64,000 nt of DNA from JAGVGT01 sp963807225 (GTDB taxonomy: Bacteria; Desulfobacterota; Desulfobulbia; Desulfobulbales; JAGXFP01). The stretch's first letter is position 1; each line of letters begins with the position of its first letter. The notes under the pieces were generated by a model. That model searched no databases. It saw only the letters and a program-made list of their open reading frames with translations, and was not told the origin of the DNA. A program made the translations under genes and the position numbers. The DNA is taken from assembly GCA_963807225.1 (NCBI GenBank), contig CAWEAD010000007.1, positions 186,001 to 250,000 on the forward strand, read 5' to 3'. Positions 51,807 through 62,444 of this stretch are shown here, in pieces.

Positions 51807-52889
51807 TCACACTTCGGTGAAGTCGGCCGGCGGCTTACGCAGAAAGGAAATGAACTTGGTCTTGTCGATACTGTTGGTATAGGCCGATTCTGGCGAGATC
51901 CAGCGTTTCTGCAACATCTCCATGATCGCATCGTCCATGGTCTGCATACCGTACTTTTTGCCGGTCTGCATAACCGACGGCAACTGGTAGGTCTTGCCTT
52001 CGCGGATCAGGTTCCGCACCGCCGGGGTGCAGATGAGAATTTCCAGGGCCGGGACCCGGCTCTTGATGTCAACTCTCTTGAACAAAGTCTGTGAAATTAC
52101 GGCCCGCAAAGCGTCGGCCAGAGTAGATCTGACCTGGGCCTGCTGGTTGGCGGGAAAGATTTCGATGATCCGGTCCACCGTTTTCGAGGCATTGATGGTA
52201 TGCAGGGTGCCGAAAACCAGGTGGCCGGTCATGGCCGCTTCCATGGCCAGCGAAATGGTCTCCAAGTCGCGCATCTCGCCGACCAGGATGATATCGGGAT
52301 CCTCGCGCAGGGCCCCGCGCAAAGCCGCGGCAAATGACTTGGTGTGGGTGCCTACTTCCCGGTGGTTGACAATGCAGTTCTGGCTGGTGTGGACAAACTC
52401 GATAGGATCTTCGACGGTCAGAATATGATCCTTGCGGAGCCTGTTGGCTTCGTCGACAATGGCCGCCAGGGTGGTCGATTTACCGCTGCCGGTGGGGCCG
52501 GTGACCAGGACCATGCCCTTGGGCAGGGTGGAGAGCTTTGAAATAACTTTGGGCAGATTTAGCTGCTGGCAGGTCATGATGGTATTGGGAATCTCCCGAA
52601 ATACCGCGCCGATCCCGTACTTTTGTTGGAAGAGGTTGCCGCGGTAACGGGCCAGGCCGGGGATTTCGTAGCCGAAATCGATGTCCCCGGTTTCCTCGAA
52701 ACGTTTAATCTTGTCTTCGGGGATGATTTCATAGACCATCCGTTTCAAATCGTCGTTGCTCAAAACATTGAATCTGACCCGTTCGATCTCGCCCCGGATT
52801 CGCAACAAGGGTTGCTGGCCGGCGACCATATGAAGATCTGAGGCACCCTGTTCATTCATTAATTTAAAAAAAGCGTCAATCTGGGCCAT
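51807..52889 (-). CDS. pilT: Type IV pilus retraction ATPase PilT
   Basis: A 360-residue hexameric ATPase powering pilus retraction and twitching. Motifs: Walker A VTGPTGSGKSTTLAA, Asp box HILTVEDPIEFVH, Walker B DPDIILVGEMRDLETI, His box TGHLVFGTLHTINAS and the retraction-specific PAVRNLIREGKTYQL region, close to the AIRNLIRE motif of PilT. The N-terminal start LMNEQGASDLHMVAG is typical. It converges on comEC, 27 bp apart; AT-rich DNA upstream (about 52975-53020) is its likely promoter. Confidence 0.97.
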   Translation of the reverse strand: MAQIDAFFKLMNEQGASDLHMVAGQQPLLRIRGEIERVRFNVLSNDDLKRMVYEIIPEDKIKRFEETGDIDFGYEIPGLARYRGNLFQQKYGIGAVFREIPNTIMTCQQLNLPKVISKLSTLPKGMVLVTGPTGSGKSTTLAAIVDEANRLRKDHILTVEDPIEFVHTSQNCIVNHREVGTHTKSFAAALRGALREDPDIILVGEMRDLETISLAMEAAMTGHLVFGTLHTINASKTVDRIIEIFPANQQAQVRSTLADALRAVISQTLFKRVDIKSRVPALEILICTPAVRNLIREGKTYQLPSVMQTGKKYGMQTMDDAIMEMLQKRWISPESAYTNSIDKTKFISFLRKPPADFTEV

Positions 52890-53359
52890 CTCTACTCCTC
52901 CCGCTTTCCCTGAAAACCAATCGGCTGAAGTCCTTGCCTTTCCCCGCAGCGGATCGGGCAGCCCCGAACCGTGAACGTAATATTAACACCCGTCTTTTAA
53001 ACTTAACCTAATAAAATCAGCCCGGGCGAAAAATTCTTCCACCTGAACTAAAGGGTCAGAAGGCCCTGATTATCCCACGGATATTGGGAAATTGAATAGC
53101 TATTTTGCTGAATCAGTGAATTTATCCAACATATTCCCGGCGACACCCAAATCCGCTCCTGGCATATTTGTTAGAAAGTGCTTAACCTTCCCCAAAGTTT
53201 GCCTACAAGGGATATCAATCCGGTCCGGCCATGCGGCGCATCGGATTTTTTACCTGCTTTTTATATAGCGCAACATCTGGCTTCCTGTATCATTGCCGAT
53301 TTCAACCTGTGAATGAACCGGGGCAAGTCATTGCCCGGCAAACCAGACCATCCGGTGCA
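52890..53359. other. Divergent intergenic stretch between pilT and the PHP gene
   Basis: About 470 bp. It must hold the promoters of pilT and of the PHP gene. The open frame of the latter extends back to 53231, but that segment is basic, cysteine-rich and unlike the family, so I treat it as non-coding. No RNA gene or repeat was seen. AT-rich parts lie at 52975-53020 and 53085-53140. Confidence 0.4.
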
Positions 53360-54226
53360 ATGCGACATATTGACCTGCATACCCATTCCTCTTGTTCGGA
53401 CGGCACCCTCGATCCCGGCCGACTGGTGCGCGAGGCGCACCGAGTCGGATTGTCCGCCATCGCCCTGACCGATCACGATACCATGGCCGGCATCCCGGCG
53501 GCGCTGGAGGCCGGCAGGGCAACCGGGATTGAAGTGCTTGCCGGAATAGAGATCAGCGCCAACCATGAAGGACACCCGGTTCATCTCCTGGGTTACGGAC
53601 TGGATCATCGACACCCTGCGCTTCTGCCTCTGCTGGAAGAGCTTCAATTGATCAGGGAGCAAAGAAACGCCTCGATCCTGGAAAAGTTGCTCTCCCTGGG
53701 CATCCACCTGGACTACTCGGAGCTGAGCGACTCGGCCAACGGCCTGATCGGCCGACCGCATATCGCCAGGATGCTGGTCCGTCAGGGACACGCCGGTTCC
53801 ATCGGCCAGGCCTTCCAGAAGTATTTGAAGAAAAACGGACGCGCCTATGTGGCCGCAGCCAAGTTTCCGGTAATCGACATCATCCGAACCGTCAAGAACG
53901 CCGGCGGGGTCGCCGTCCTGGCCCACCCGACCAGTATCGACAAGACTCTGGCGACGATCCCGGGCCTGGTCAGAAATCTGGCCGTTTCCGGCCTGGACGG
54001 CATCGAAGCCTTCTACCCCGGTCACAGCGCCAAAACCTGCCGGCAACTCTGCGACCTGGCCGCGCAATTCGGCTTGATCATCACCGGCGGCAGCGATTTT
54101 CACGGTGCCATGAAACCGGAGATCCACCTGGGCGGCGCCCCGATTATGCCGCCCATCCCCTATCGGCTGCTGGAGGGGTTGCGGGAGCGGCTGCAGGCCA
54201 GCAGCCAGATCGAGTTAATTCCCTAG
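53360..54226 (+). CDS. PHP-domain phosphoesterase, RNase AM/YciV-like
   Basis: A 288-residue PHP protein starting at the ATG at 53360, where the fold begins: MRHIDLHTHSSCSDGTLDPG gives the first metal histidines, IALTDHDTMAGI the next, EVLAGIEISANHEGHPVHLL a further group, VAVLAHPTSIDK and ITGGSDFHGAMKPEIHLGG the last. All expected ligands appear present. Members act as 3',5'-nucleoside bisphosphate phosphatase or as the 5'-3' exonuclease RNase AM that matures rRNA 5' ends. Which applies here cannot be told. It precedes a sigma-54 regulator on the same strand, 106 bp away. Confidence 0.9.
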   Translation: MRHIDLHTHSSCSDGTLDPGRLVREAHRVGLSAIALTDHDTMAGIPAALEAGRATGIEVLAGIEISANHEGHPVHLLGYGLDHRHPALLPLLEELQLIREQRNASILEKLLSLGIHLDYSELSDSANGLIGRPHIARMLVRQGHAGSIGQAFQKYLKKNGRAYVAAAKFPVIDIIRTVKNAGGVAVLAHPTSIDKTLATIPGLVRNLAVSGLDGIEAFYPGHSAKTCRQLCDLAAQFGLIITGGSDFHGAMKPEIHLGGAPIMPPIPYRLLEGLRERLQASSQIELIP

Positions 54227-54332
54227 AAAATAACTGGCCGAATTTATTATAGTTAAATTCTGAACCGGCAAACAATCACCGGCCGTCGAAGTTTATCAGG
54301 ATGTGCGGCCGACAATTCTCAGGCAACGGAAC

Positions 54333-55715
<1,383 letters not shown>

Positions 55716-55834
55716 ACGATTTTTCACCGGCCGTCGCCTATTGCTCCACCCAAGGGATTCTGCTAAGCTGAAATCAAGCAACACCCGGAGCCGGATCCAG
55801 CCCATGGCGACAGCCACCATATGGAGAAAACAGC

Positions 55835-56230
55835 ATGCCCCTAACCGAGATTTTTTATCTGCTGGCCAGCCTGGCCATTGCCATAATTACCTTGCTGCTG
55901 GTCCCGGTCCTGCTGCAGATTCGGCGCACCGGACGTCAGGCCGAGCGGCTCATGGCCGATCTCGAGCGGGAAATGATCCCCCTGCTGAAAAATCTGAACG
56001 ACGCCACGGTGGAACTGCAACTCCTGTCGAATTCAATCAACCGTAAGCTGGACGATGTTGAGCAGATCATCCACACGACCCGACATGCTACCGAAAATTT
56101 TTTACTGGCCTCGAATATGGTAAAAAAGACCTTGCTCCCAGTAATAACTCAGGTAGGCGGCATCAGCGCCGGCATGCTGGCCATCGCCAGTTTTTTGCGT
56201 AGAAAACACCATCAACGATCGGAGGATTAG
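55835..56230 (+). CDS. DUF948-family membrane-anchored protein
   Basis: A 131-residue protein with an N-terminal membrane helix (IFYLLASLAIAIITLLLVPV) and a long amphipathic helix (QAERLMADLEREMIPLLKNL then NDATVELQLLSNSINRKLDDV), the layout of DUF948 proteins. It ends with a weakly hydrophobic segment and basic tail. The family is often found next to YtxH-type genes, as here (2 bp downstream), and is linked to envelope stress without a known mechanism. GGAG precedes the ATG. Confidence 0.85.
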   Translation: MPLTEIFYLLASLAIAIITLLLVPVLLQIRRTGRQAERLMADLEREMIPLLKNLNDATVELQLLSNSINRKLDDVEQIIHTTRHATENFLLASNMVKKTLLPVITQVGGISAGMLAIASFLRRKHHQRSED

Positions 56231-56232
56231 AC

Positions 56233-56607
56233 ATGAGTAACAATGATTGCTCGCAGGGCTCATTCTCGGCTTTCCTGGCCGGTACGCTGCTCGGGGCAGC
56301 CACCGCCCTGCTGTTAACCCCCAGAACCGGCAAGGAGAACAGAAAACTGCTGGTCGATTACGGCGTCAATCTGAAGGATAATCTGCCGGAAGATCTGCGC
56401 CATAAAGCCGAAGCCACCATTGAGAGAGGCCGCCACCTGATCGAACAGGGTCAGGAGATGATAATGCGCGGCAACGATATCATCAACGAGGGCAAGGAAT
56501 ACATCGACGAAAAGAAAAAAGCGCTGAACGAAGCCATCGAAGCAGGGCGTCGCGCCATGGAAGAGGAAAAAGAAAACCTGACGGCCACCATGGAGGAGGA
56601 CGCCTAG
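56233..56607 (+). CDS. YtxH-domain protein
   Basis: A 124-residue protein. The N-terminus FSAFLAGTLLGAATALLLTP is the glycine-rich membrane segment of the YtxH family, followed by RTGKENRKLL and a long charged helix (IEQGQEMIMRGNDIINEGKE), ending acidic. A near-perfect ribosome site (GGAGGATTAGAC) precedes the ATG. It is coupled to the DUF948 gene, and the two are probably a single envelope-associated unit. The molecular role of the family is unknown. Confidence 0.88.
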   Translation: MSNNDCSQGSFSAFLAGTLLGAATALLLTPRTGKENRKLLVDYGVNLKDNLPEDLRHKAEATIERGRHLIEQGQEMIMRGNDIINEGKEYIDEKKKALNEAIEAGRRAMEEEKENLTATMEEDA

Positions 56608-56847
56608 GAGGCCCTGGCTTAATTCGTCCAGGGGCAGGATGCACCAGGGAAAAGGAACCGGTTTTCGTCGCCGGAGAACGACCTCTATCGGGCTAGGAAG
56701 CTTGAGGCACAATGGTGGAAAGCATCTATACCACCTTGAGGGCCGTAAAGTTTTCGGTTTGAAGTTTTTTTCTTTGTGCCTTTGTACCTGTAAGAAAAAA
56801 TTCAATTATCAAACTAAAGTCTGCACCTAAAGGGGCATTTCACCCGG

Positions 56848-57375
56848 TTACTCGGGGCAGATGTTCCGTCCGCCCCAGTTGAGCTTGCGCCGAAGGATCT
56901 CAAAGTAACCCTTTTGCGGGGAACAGATCAGCCGCAAGGGATTTTCGGCCGTCACTACCTCAAGCTGGTCGCCTTCGGCCATATCCCAGCAGGAGCGCCC
57001 GTCGATAATCACCTTCACATCATTGCTTTGCCCGGCCAGGCGAACGCTCAGTCTGGCGCTTTCGGGCAACAGCACCGGCCGGCTTTCCAGCATGAAGGGG
57101 CAGATCGGGGTTACCAGTACGGCCCGCATGGCCGGATGCACGATTGGCCCCCCCGCCGACAAATTGTAGGCGGTGGAGCCAGTCGGGGTGGAAACGATTA
57201 ACCCGTCGGCCTTATATGAATTGATAAACTCCCCGTCCGCCCAAGCTTCCATCCGCACCAGCCGGTCCATGTTACCCTTGCTGATCACTACGTCGTTCAA
57301 GGCATAGGACCACGATGATGTGTCCGTCCGACCGCGCAACCGAGCCTTGAACATCAGACCGGTCTTCAACCACAA
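56848..57375 (-). CDS. nadK: NAD kinase, C-terminal half (frameshifted gene)
   Basis: This frame encodes the rest of NAD kinase from about 57357: MFKARLRGRTDTSSWSYALN, DVVISKG, the substrate-binding DGLIVSTPTGSTAYNLSAGG and the conserved VLVTPICPFMLESRPVLLP, then IDGRSCWDMAEGD. The first residues as read (MWLKTG) are out of frame. NAD kinase makes NADP and is normally essential, so a real disruption is unlikely unless another copy exists. A one-base correction at about 57357-57364 rejoins it with the N-terminal half. Confidence 0.87.
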   Translation of the reverse strand: MWLKTGLMFKARLRGRTDTSSWSYALNDVVISKGNMDRLVRMEAWADGEFINSYKADGLIVSTPTGSTAYNLSAGGPIVHPAMRAVLVTPICPFMLESRPVLLPESARLSVRLAGQSNDVKVIIDGRSCWDMAEGDQLEVVTAENPLRLICSPQKGYFEILRRKLNWGGRNICPE

Positions 57376-57676
57376 CCGGGCCGGTCATAATCCGCTCCAA
57401 GGCTTCATAACGGTCCTTCACGGCAATTTCGGTGAGAAAACCAAGACTGCCCAGGTTGACGCCGACCACGGGGATTCGATAACGGGCCGCCTGATCAGCC
57501 ACATGCAGCAGGGTGCCATCCCCGCCCAGAATCACCAGGATGTCCATATCTTCACTGATTCGGTCGATCTCTACCGCCACTCCGCGCTCATTCAGCCAGG
57601 CACTGATTTCCGCCCCGATCTGTCGCGGCAAATCCGAATCGTGCTTGCGGATAATGCCGGCCTTTTTGATCTGCAT
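57272..57676 (-). CDS. nadK: NAD kinase, N-terminal half (frameshifted gene)
   Basis: The first 105 residues are the NAD kinase N-terminal domain: MQIKKAGIIRKHDSDLPRQI, then the catalytic DILVILGGDGTLLHVADQAA with the GGDG motif and GVNLGSLGFLTEIAV. After VVVED the frame becomes RSDVQGSVARSDGH and ends, while the right continuation (MFKARLRG) lies in the other frame. It starts two bases after the stop of proC, so proC and nadK are one operon. Rejoined length would be about 276 residues, normal for the family. Confidence 0.87.
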   Translation of the reverse strand: MQIKKAGIIRKHDSDLPRQIGAEISAWLNERGVAVEIDRISEDMDILVILGGDGTLLHVADQAARYRIPVVGVNLGSLGFLTEIAVKDRYEALERIMTGPVVVEDRSDVQGSVARSDGHIIVVLCLERRSDQQG

Positions 57677-57678
57677 AA

Positions 57679-58530
57679 TTATTGCCCAGACTTTTCCGAC
57701 TTCATTCGGGCCGCCGCCTGTTCCCCGAGTTCCCGGGATCGGATAGTGGCGGACTCCACAGCATCCATGACGATCCCGGCGAAACCGGCCCGGGCCAGTT
57801 CATGAAGTCCGGCAATGGTGGTGCCGCCGGGGGAGGTTACCATGGCCCGCAGGACAGCGGGATGTTCGCCGGTACTCTGAGCCAGCCTGACCGAACCGAG
57901 TACGGTCTGGAGGGTCAGCATCTCGGCTACCGGTCGAGAAAGACCGACCTTGACCCCACCATCGATCAAGGCCTCGATAAATGAAAAAACATAGGCCGGC
58001 CCACTGCCGCTCAAGCCGGTAACCGCATCGATTTCGGCTTCAGACAGCACCACACAGGATCCCACCGCCTCGAAAATAGCCTTGGCCGTTTCCAGGTCAA
58101 CGCTTTCAACCCTGGGACCACCGCAAAGAGCCGAGGCCCCCTCCAACACCAGCGCCGGTGTATTGGGCATCACTCGGATCAATCGGCATCCCCGCTCACC
58201 CAGGCAGGCTTCAAGATAAGCGAGTGAGATCCCGGCGGCAATCGACACCACCAGATGCTCGGGCTGGAAATTTGGGAGATTTACTTCCAGCGCGCGGCCC
58301 ATTACCTGGGGTTTGACCGCCAGGATTATTATTTGGCAGCCGGAAAGACCGAGGCCGTCGGCCGCCACCTCGATTCCATATTGTTGAGCCAGCAGCGCCC
58401 GTCGCTCAGCAGAGGGGTCAACGGCCAGAACCTGATCGGCACGAAACAATCCTGACCCGACGATCCCTTTAATCAGGGCCTCGGCCATTCGGCCACCTCC
58501 CAGGAATCCGATTTTTCCAGCAAGCTGCAT
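57679..58530 (-). CDS. proC: Pyrroline-5-carboxylate reductase
   Basis: A 283-residue enzyme catalysing the last step of proline synthesis with NAD(P)H. The Rossmann start is KIGFLGGGRMAEALIKGIVG; the family signature near the C-terminus begins ALIDGGVKVGLSRPVAEMLT and continues with SPGGTTIAGLHELARAGF. LIRVMPNTPALVLEGASALC is the conserved mid-segment. AGGAGAG precedes the ATG at 58530. It is followed two bases later by nadK. Confidence 0.96.
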   Translation of the reverse strand: MQLAGKIGFLGGGRMAEALIKGIVGSGLFRADQVLAVDPSAERRALLAQQYGIEVAADGLGLSGCQIIILAVKPQVMGRALEVNLPNFQPEHLVVSIAAGISLAYLEACLGERGCRLIRVMPNTPALVLEGASALCGGPRVESVDLETAKAIFEAVGSCVVLSEAEIDAVTGLSGSGPAYVFSFIEALIDGGVKVGLSRPVAEMLTLQTVLGSVRLAQSTGEHPAVLRAMVTSPGGTTIAGLHELARAGFAGIVMDAVESATIRSRELGEQAAARMKSEKSGQ

Positions 58531-58723
58531 AACTTTCTCTCCTGTACCCTTGGTTTCAAAATTTATTGCGTTCCGGTTACGTCCTGAACCAAAAAAGCAA
58601 GCTCGGCTTGGCTCTCAGAGTTCATGGCCGGGAGATCGAATCTACGGCAATTGTGCGGATAGGTGTGGAATCACGATATTAGATAAAAACCCGGTTGAAG
58701 ACAAATCAATTCTCCGCCGCACG

Positions 58724-58758
58724 ACAAAAAAGCCCGCCGGGCAGACCGGCGGGCTTTC
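58724..58758 (-). terminator. Intrinsic terminator after lpxC
   Basis: AGCCCGCCGG and CCGGCGGGCT form a perfect 10-bp stem with a five-base loop. On the minus strand it is followed by TTTTTTGTCG. It lies about 45 bp past the lpxC stop codon; the other strand has only a short T run. Confidence 0.88.
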
Positions 58759-58799
58759 TTGTCGTGAAACGACCGGGCTCTTCGCAACCGGCGGGGAGA

Positions 58800-59813
58800 T
58801 CAGGAACCGCGCAGTCCCGAACTTGCGGTAACTGAGGGCCGAGCGGGGACCAGAAAGGGCAGGATCATGTTGCCGGCCTCAACCGTGCTGGTGATCACCC
58901 GGGCCAGAACGCCGTCGTCGTCGCTGGGTTCCAGGGCGACAAACTCCCAGCATTCTGGGTGGGCCACCAGTTCCTTCATCAACCCCAGGTGCAGGCCATG
59001 ACCGGGCTTGGTGGCAATCACCTGGCCCAGCAAGGGGCAGCCCAGCAGGGCCAGGTCGCCAATCAGGTCAAGGACTTTGTGGCGGACGAACTCATCACTG
59101 AAGCGCAAACCCTCGGAGTTGAGGATCGCGGAGCGATCCATAACCACGGCGTTGGCCAGGGAACCACCGAGAGCCAGGCCGTTGGCACGCAACTGTTCGA
59201 CCTGCTCAATAAAGCCAAAGGTTCTGGCCGTGGAAATTTCCTTTATAAACCGTTTCGGCGTCACCTCGACGGTATATCTCTGCTTCCGAATTAGCTGATG
59301 GTCGAAATCGATTTCGCAGCTGACCCGGAAACCGTCATACGGCAGAATTCTGATGGTGGAAGCACCGGCGGTATAGGAGAGCTCGCGGGTGATCTTGATC
59401 ATCCGGCGGCAGGCATCCTGGGGGCAGCGCTCTATTTTCTTGAGCAGATGGACAAAGGGTCCGGCGCTGCCATCCATGATCGGCACTTCCGGGCCGTTCA
59501 ACTCAATGACTGCGTTATCTATCCCCAATCCGGAAAGCGCGGCCAGCAGATGCTCGGTGGTGGAAACCATGGCCCCCCCCTCGCCGATGGTGGTCGCCAG
59601 TGTGGTATCCACCACCCGATTCATCAGGGCCGGAATCTCCACCCCCAGGTCGGTACGGAAAAAACGGATCCCGGTATCGGCCGAAGCCGGCTTGATCCTC
59701 AGGGAGATAGGCAGACCGGAGTGTAACCCGATGCCGCTAAAACTGACTTCTTTGCTCAAGGTGTGCTGCTGTGTGGCGATTTTTTTTAGGAAAATATTCA
59801 TATCACAAGCCAT
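58800..59813 (-). CDS. lpxC: UDP-3-O-acyl-N-acetylglucosamine deacetylase
   Basis: The committed zinc enzyme of lipid A synthesis, 337 residues as read. Signatures: EVSFSGIGLHSGLPISLRI at the start, VSTTEHLLAALSGLGIDNAV (first zinc His), MDGSAGPFVHLL, ISTARTFGFIEQVEQLRANG, and RHKVLDLIGDLALLG (zinc His and Asp). An ATG at 59801 (MNIFLKK) would also fit the family start, and neither has a strong ribosome site. The C-terminus is about 30 residues longer than average. It stands alone, with a terminator downstream. Confidence 0.95.
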   Translation of the reverse strand: MACDMNIFLKKIATQQHTLSKEVSFSGIGLHSGLPISLRIKPASADTGIRFFRTDLGVEIPALMNRVVDTTLATTIGEGGAMVSTTEHLLAALSGLGIDNAVIELNGPEVPIMDGSAGPFVHLLKKIERCPQDACRRMIKITRELSYTAGASTIRILPYDGFRVSCEIDFDHQLIRKQRYTVEVTPKRFIKEISTARTFGFIEQVEQLRANGLALGGSLANAVVMDRSAILNSEGLRFSDEFVRHKVLDLIGDLALLGCPLLGQVIATKPGHGLHLGLMKELVAHPECWEFVALEPSDDDGVLARVITSTVEAGNMILPFLVPARPSVTASSGLRGS

Positions 59814-60039
59814 TCTTTAAGGATGATTATAAACGTTGGCAGAGCCCCCCCAATTACTCACCATGAGTGGAAGCAATTCCCAGGCCAGCGTCAACACTAG
59901 AGCTTAATTATTCACATTTATACGTCATATCAACATCTTATCATGAGCACATAATCTCCGAGATCTAGACGAATCCGGCAAAAAAGTGGGGGAAAAGACA
60001 CAAAAGGCCAGAAGCACACAGGGAGGTAATGAAAAGACG

Positions 60040-61077
60040 TCAGAGTCGGGCTCGCACCAACTCGGCGAAAGACGCAGGCAACTTCAGTTCCAACGGCAAC
60101 ACATAAAGGGGCCAGGGGCAATCCAGGTGGCGTAATTTAACCAGATCCTTGGCAGTCGTAACCAGGGCTGCCGCCCCTGATTTTTCCAATTCCCGGCCCA
60201 GCGCCATAAGATCGGCCACGCCATAGGGATGATGATCGGGAAAGGCGCGAAAACCGGTGAGCTTGTGCCCCAGTTCCAGCAGCATTAGCCGGAAAGATTC
60301 GGGCCGGGCCAGACCGCAGAATGCCAGAAGTCCGGCCCCGGGGTCGGGCGGTTCGACGGCCAGCCCATTGCCTGGTAGCAGACTACCGGCATGATAGACA
60401 GCGGAAAAAATCGGCCGTCCGGGGAAATTTTTCTCCAGCCAGCAATGAAAGCCATCCTCCCCCCTTGTATCCGTTGGCTCGCTGCCGGTCAGGACAAAGG
60501 CCTGGGCCCGAGCCAGGGCGGTCAATGGCTCGCGCAGATCACCTCCAGGAAATACCCGGCCGTTGCCCAGAAAATCCGGACCTTTGAAGAGGACCAGATC
60601 CAAATCACGGCGCAATCCCAGATGTTGAAAGCCGTCATCAAGGACGATGGCGTCTACTCCCAGGTCTTCGATGACGTAACGGGCCACCGAGCTGCGTTTG
60701 ACGCCGGTCGCCACCACCACGCCCGGCAGGGATTCCGCCAGCAGCCGCGGTTCGTCGCCGGCCAGATCGGCCTCCAGCAGCAGACGGCGACCGTCGCTGA
60801 CCAGATTGACCGGCTCCGTTGCCGCGCCGCCGTAACCCCGACTGACTACCGCCGGGTGGCGTCCGGCAGCCAAAAGGATCTTGGCAATCGCCATGACCAG
60901 CGGTGTCTTGCCGGTCCCCCCCATGGTCAGGTTGCCGACACTGATCACCGGCACCGGCAACTGGTCACTGGTCAGCCAGCCGCGCCGATAAGCCATGGCC
61001 CGCCAACGCATCAGCCCGTTATACAGGGGAGTCAGGGGTCGCCCGAGCCGAAAGCCGATTTCCTTGTTGATCTTCAT
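60040..61077 (-). CDS. lpxK: Tetraacyldisaccharide 4'-kinase
   Basis: A 345-residue membrane-associated kinase adding the 4'-phosphate to lipid A precursor. Walker A is VGNLTMGGTGKTPLVMAIAK; further family segments are PAVVSRGYGGAATEPVNLVS, VDAIVLDDGFQHLGLRRDLD (with the DDGFQH motif) and GLARPESFRLMLLELGHKL. The N-terminal hydrophobic helix seen in many LpxK is short. Its start overlaps the end of waaA by four bases (ATGA), so the two are translated together. Confidence 0.95.
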   Translation of the reverse strand: MKINKEIGFRLGRPLTPLYNGLMRWRAMAYRRGWLTSDQLPVPVISVGNLTMGGTGKTPLVMAIAKILLAAGRHPAVVSRGYGGAATEPVNLVSDGRRLLLEADLAGDEPRLLAESLPGVVVATGVKRSSVARYVIEDLGVDAIVLDDGFQHLGLRRDLDLVLFKGPDFLGNGRVFPGGDLREPLTALARAQAFVLTGSEPTDTRGEDGFHCWLEKNFPGRPIFSAVYHAGSLLPGNGLAVEPPDPGAGLLAFCGLARPESFRLMLLELGHKLTGFRAFPDHHPYGVADLMALGRELEKSGAAALVTTAKDLVKLRHLDCPWPLYVLPLELKLPASFAELVRARL

Positions 61078-62375
61078 GGCTGCCGCTCAATATCTAAAAA
61101 CCGGCGAATAATGGCCAGATGTCGTTCGGTCACCCCGCGCCGCGCCTTGACCAGGTCGGACCCCTTGCGTCCAGCCGCTTCACGGCCCGCTGCATCGGCG
61201 AGCCAATGGGCCAGTTCTTTAGCCAACTCGTCTCCGTTCCGGATCTGCTGTGCCGCCCCCGCCGCCATCATCTCCCGGGCAATCTCGGCGAAATCCTCCA
61301 TATGTGGGCCAAACAGGACCGGACGCCCGAAGGCCGCCGGTTCCAGCGGGTTATGACCTCTTTCCTTCACCAGGCTGCCGCCGATAAAGACCAGCGCCGA
61401 GTACCGATAAAGGTCGGCCAGTTCGCCCATACTGTCGAGAATCAGGAGTTCACCCGCCTGGTCCGGATTGGTGCTGCGCAACTCCGCCTGCAACTCCAGG
61501 CCGGCGGCCAGATCCGCGACTTCCCTGGCCCGCCCTGGGTTCCGAGGGGCCAGGATCAGATACAACTCGGGAAAACTTGAGCGCAGCTGCCGGAAGACCT
61601 CCAGGACGATCTTCTCTTCGCCGGGATGGGTAGATCCGGCAACCCAGATTGTTCTGCCGGTCAGGAGCCGAAGCAGATCGGCCAAACTCCCCCCTTCCTC
61701 CTTCCGCCCCAATCCTTCCAGCAGGGCCTCGTATTTCAGATTACCCACCGCCTGCAACTTTTCCGGGGTCACCCCCAGGGTTGCCAACTTTTCTACTTCT
61801 TCCTCGCTCTGCATCAATAAAATCGCGAATATCCCGAAAAGATCGGCAAAAAAACCACGGAAACGACGATAAAGGCTCAGTGATTCGGCCGAGATCCGCC
61901 CATTGACCAAGATTGCCGGGATTTTTCGGCGTCTGAGGCCGGCCAGAAAATTGGGCCAGAGATCGGTTTCCACCAGAATAAAGAGGTCAGGGGCGAGAAA
62001 TTTGAGGAAGCGTGAGACGCTCCAGTAAAGATCGATGGGGAAAGGCAGCAGCAGATCGACCGCATCGCCCAAGACTTTTTCGGCATAGCGCTGCCCGGAA
62101 CCGGTGGAAACCGAGAGGATCAGAACCCCCTGCGGATAGGCCGCCCGCAGTCCCAGAACCAGGGCCCGCACCGAGGCCGCCTCGCCGACGGAGAGGGCAT
62201 GAACCCAGATCCGGGGTTTGCCGGCCGGCAGTCCCCGGCCCAGGGCGGCCAAGCCGAAACCGAGCCGCCGCAAAGTCCGGCCCCGGTACTTGGGTACCAA
62301 CAGCACCACCAGGACCAGGCAGGGCAGGCAAAAGAGGATAAAAATGATCTGCAGGAGATTATAGAAGAACAACAT
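61074..62375 (-). CDS. waaA: 3-deoxy-D-manno-octulosonic acid (Kdo) transferase
   Basis: About 433 residues. An N-terminal membrane anchor (FFYNLLQIIFILFCLPCLVL) precedes a GT30 glycosyltransferase. Conserved parts are IWVHALSVGEAASVRALV, FILVETDLWPNFLAGLRRR, ILVNGRISAESLSLYRRF, WVAGSTHPGEEKIVLEVF and FIGGSLVKERGHNPLEPAAF. It transfers Kdo to lipid A precursor in the inner membrane. The ATG at 62375 fits the family start; the frame is open to 62417. It is coupled to lpxK and diverges from rsmE 69 bp away. Confidence 0.95.
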   Translation of the reverse strand: MLFFYNLLQIIFILFCLPCLVLVVLLVPKYRGRTLRRLGFGLAALGRGLPAGKPRIWVHALSVGEAASVRALVLGLRAAYPQGVLILSVSTGSGQRYAEKVLGDAVDLLLPFPIDLYWSVSRFLKFLAPDLFILVETDLWPNFLAGLRRRKIPAILVNGRISAESLSLYRRFRGFFADLFGIFAILLMQSEEEVEKLATLGVTPEKLQAVGNLKYEALLEGLGRKEEGGSLADLLRLLTGRTIWVAGSTHPGEEKIVLEVFRQLRSSFPELYLILAPRNPGRAREVADLAAGLELQAELRSTNPDQAGELLILDSMGELADLYRYSALVFIGGSLVKERGHNPLEPAAFGRPVLFGPHMEDFAEIAREMMAAGAAQQIRNGDELAKELAHWLADAAGREAAGRKGSDLVKARRGVTERHLAIIRRFLDIERQP

Positions 62376-62444
62376 GAGCGTTTGGCTTACCCCGGAGCCT
62401 CTGGTATATTCGAGCAAAAATCCCCACCGGTGGAATTCTGATCA

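Noticed and set aside
53231..53359. N-terminal extension of the PHP protein
   Set aside because: The segment has no family likeness, and the conserved protein starts at the ATG at 53360.
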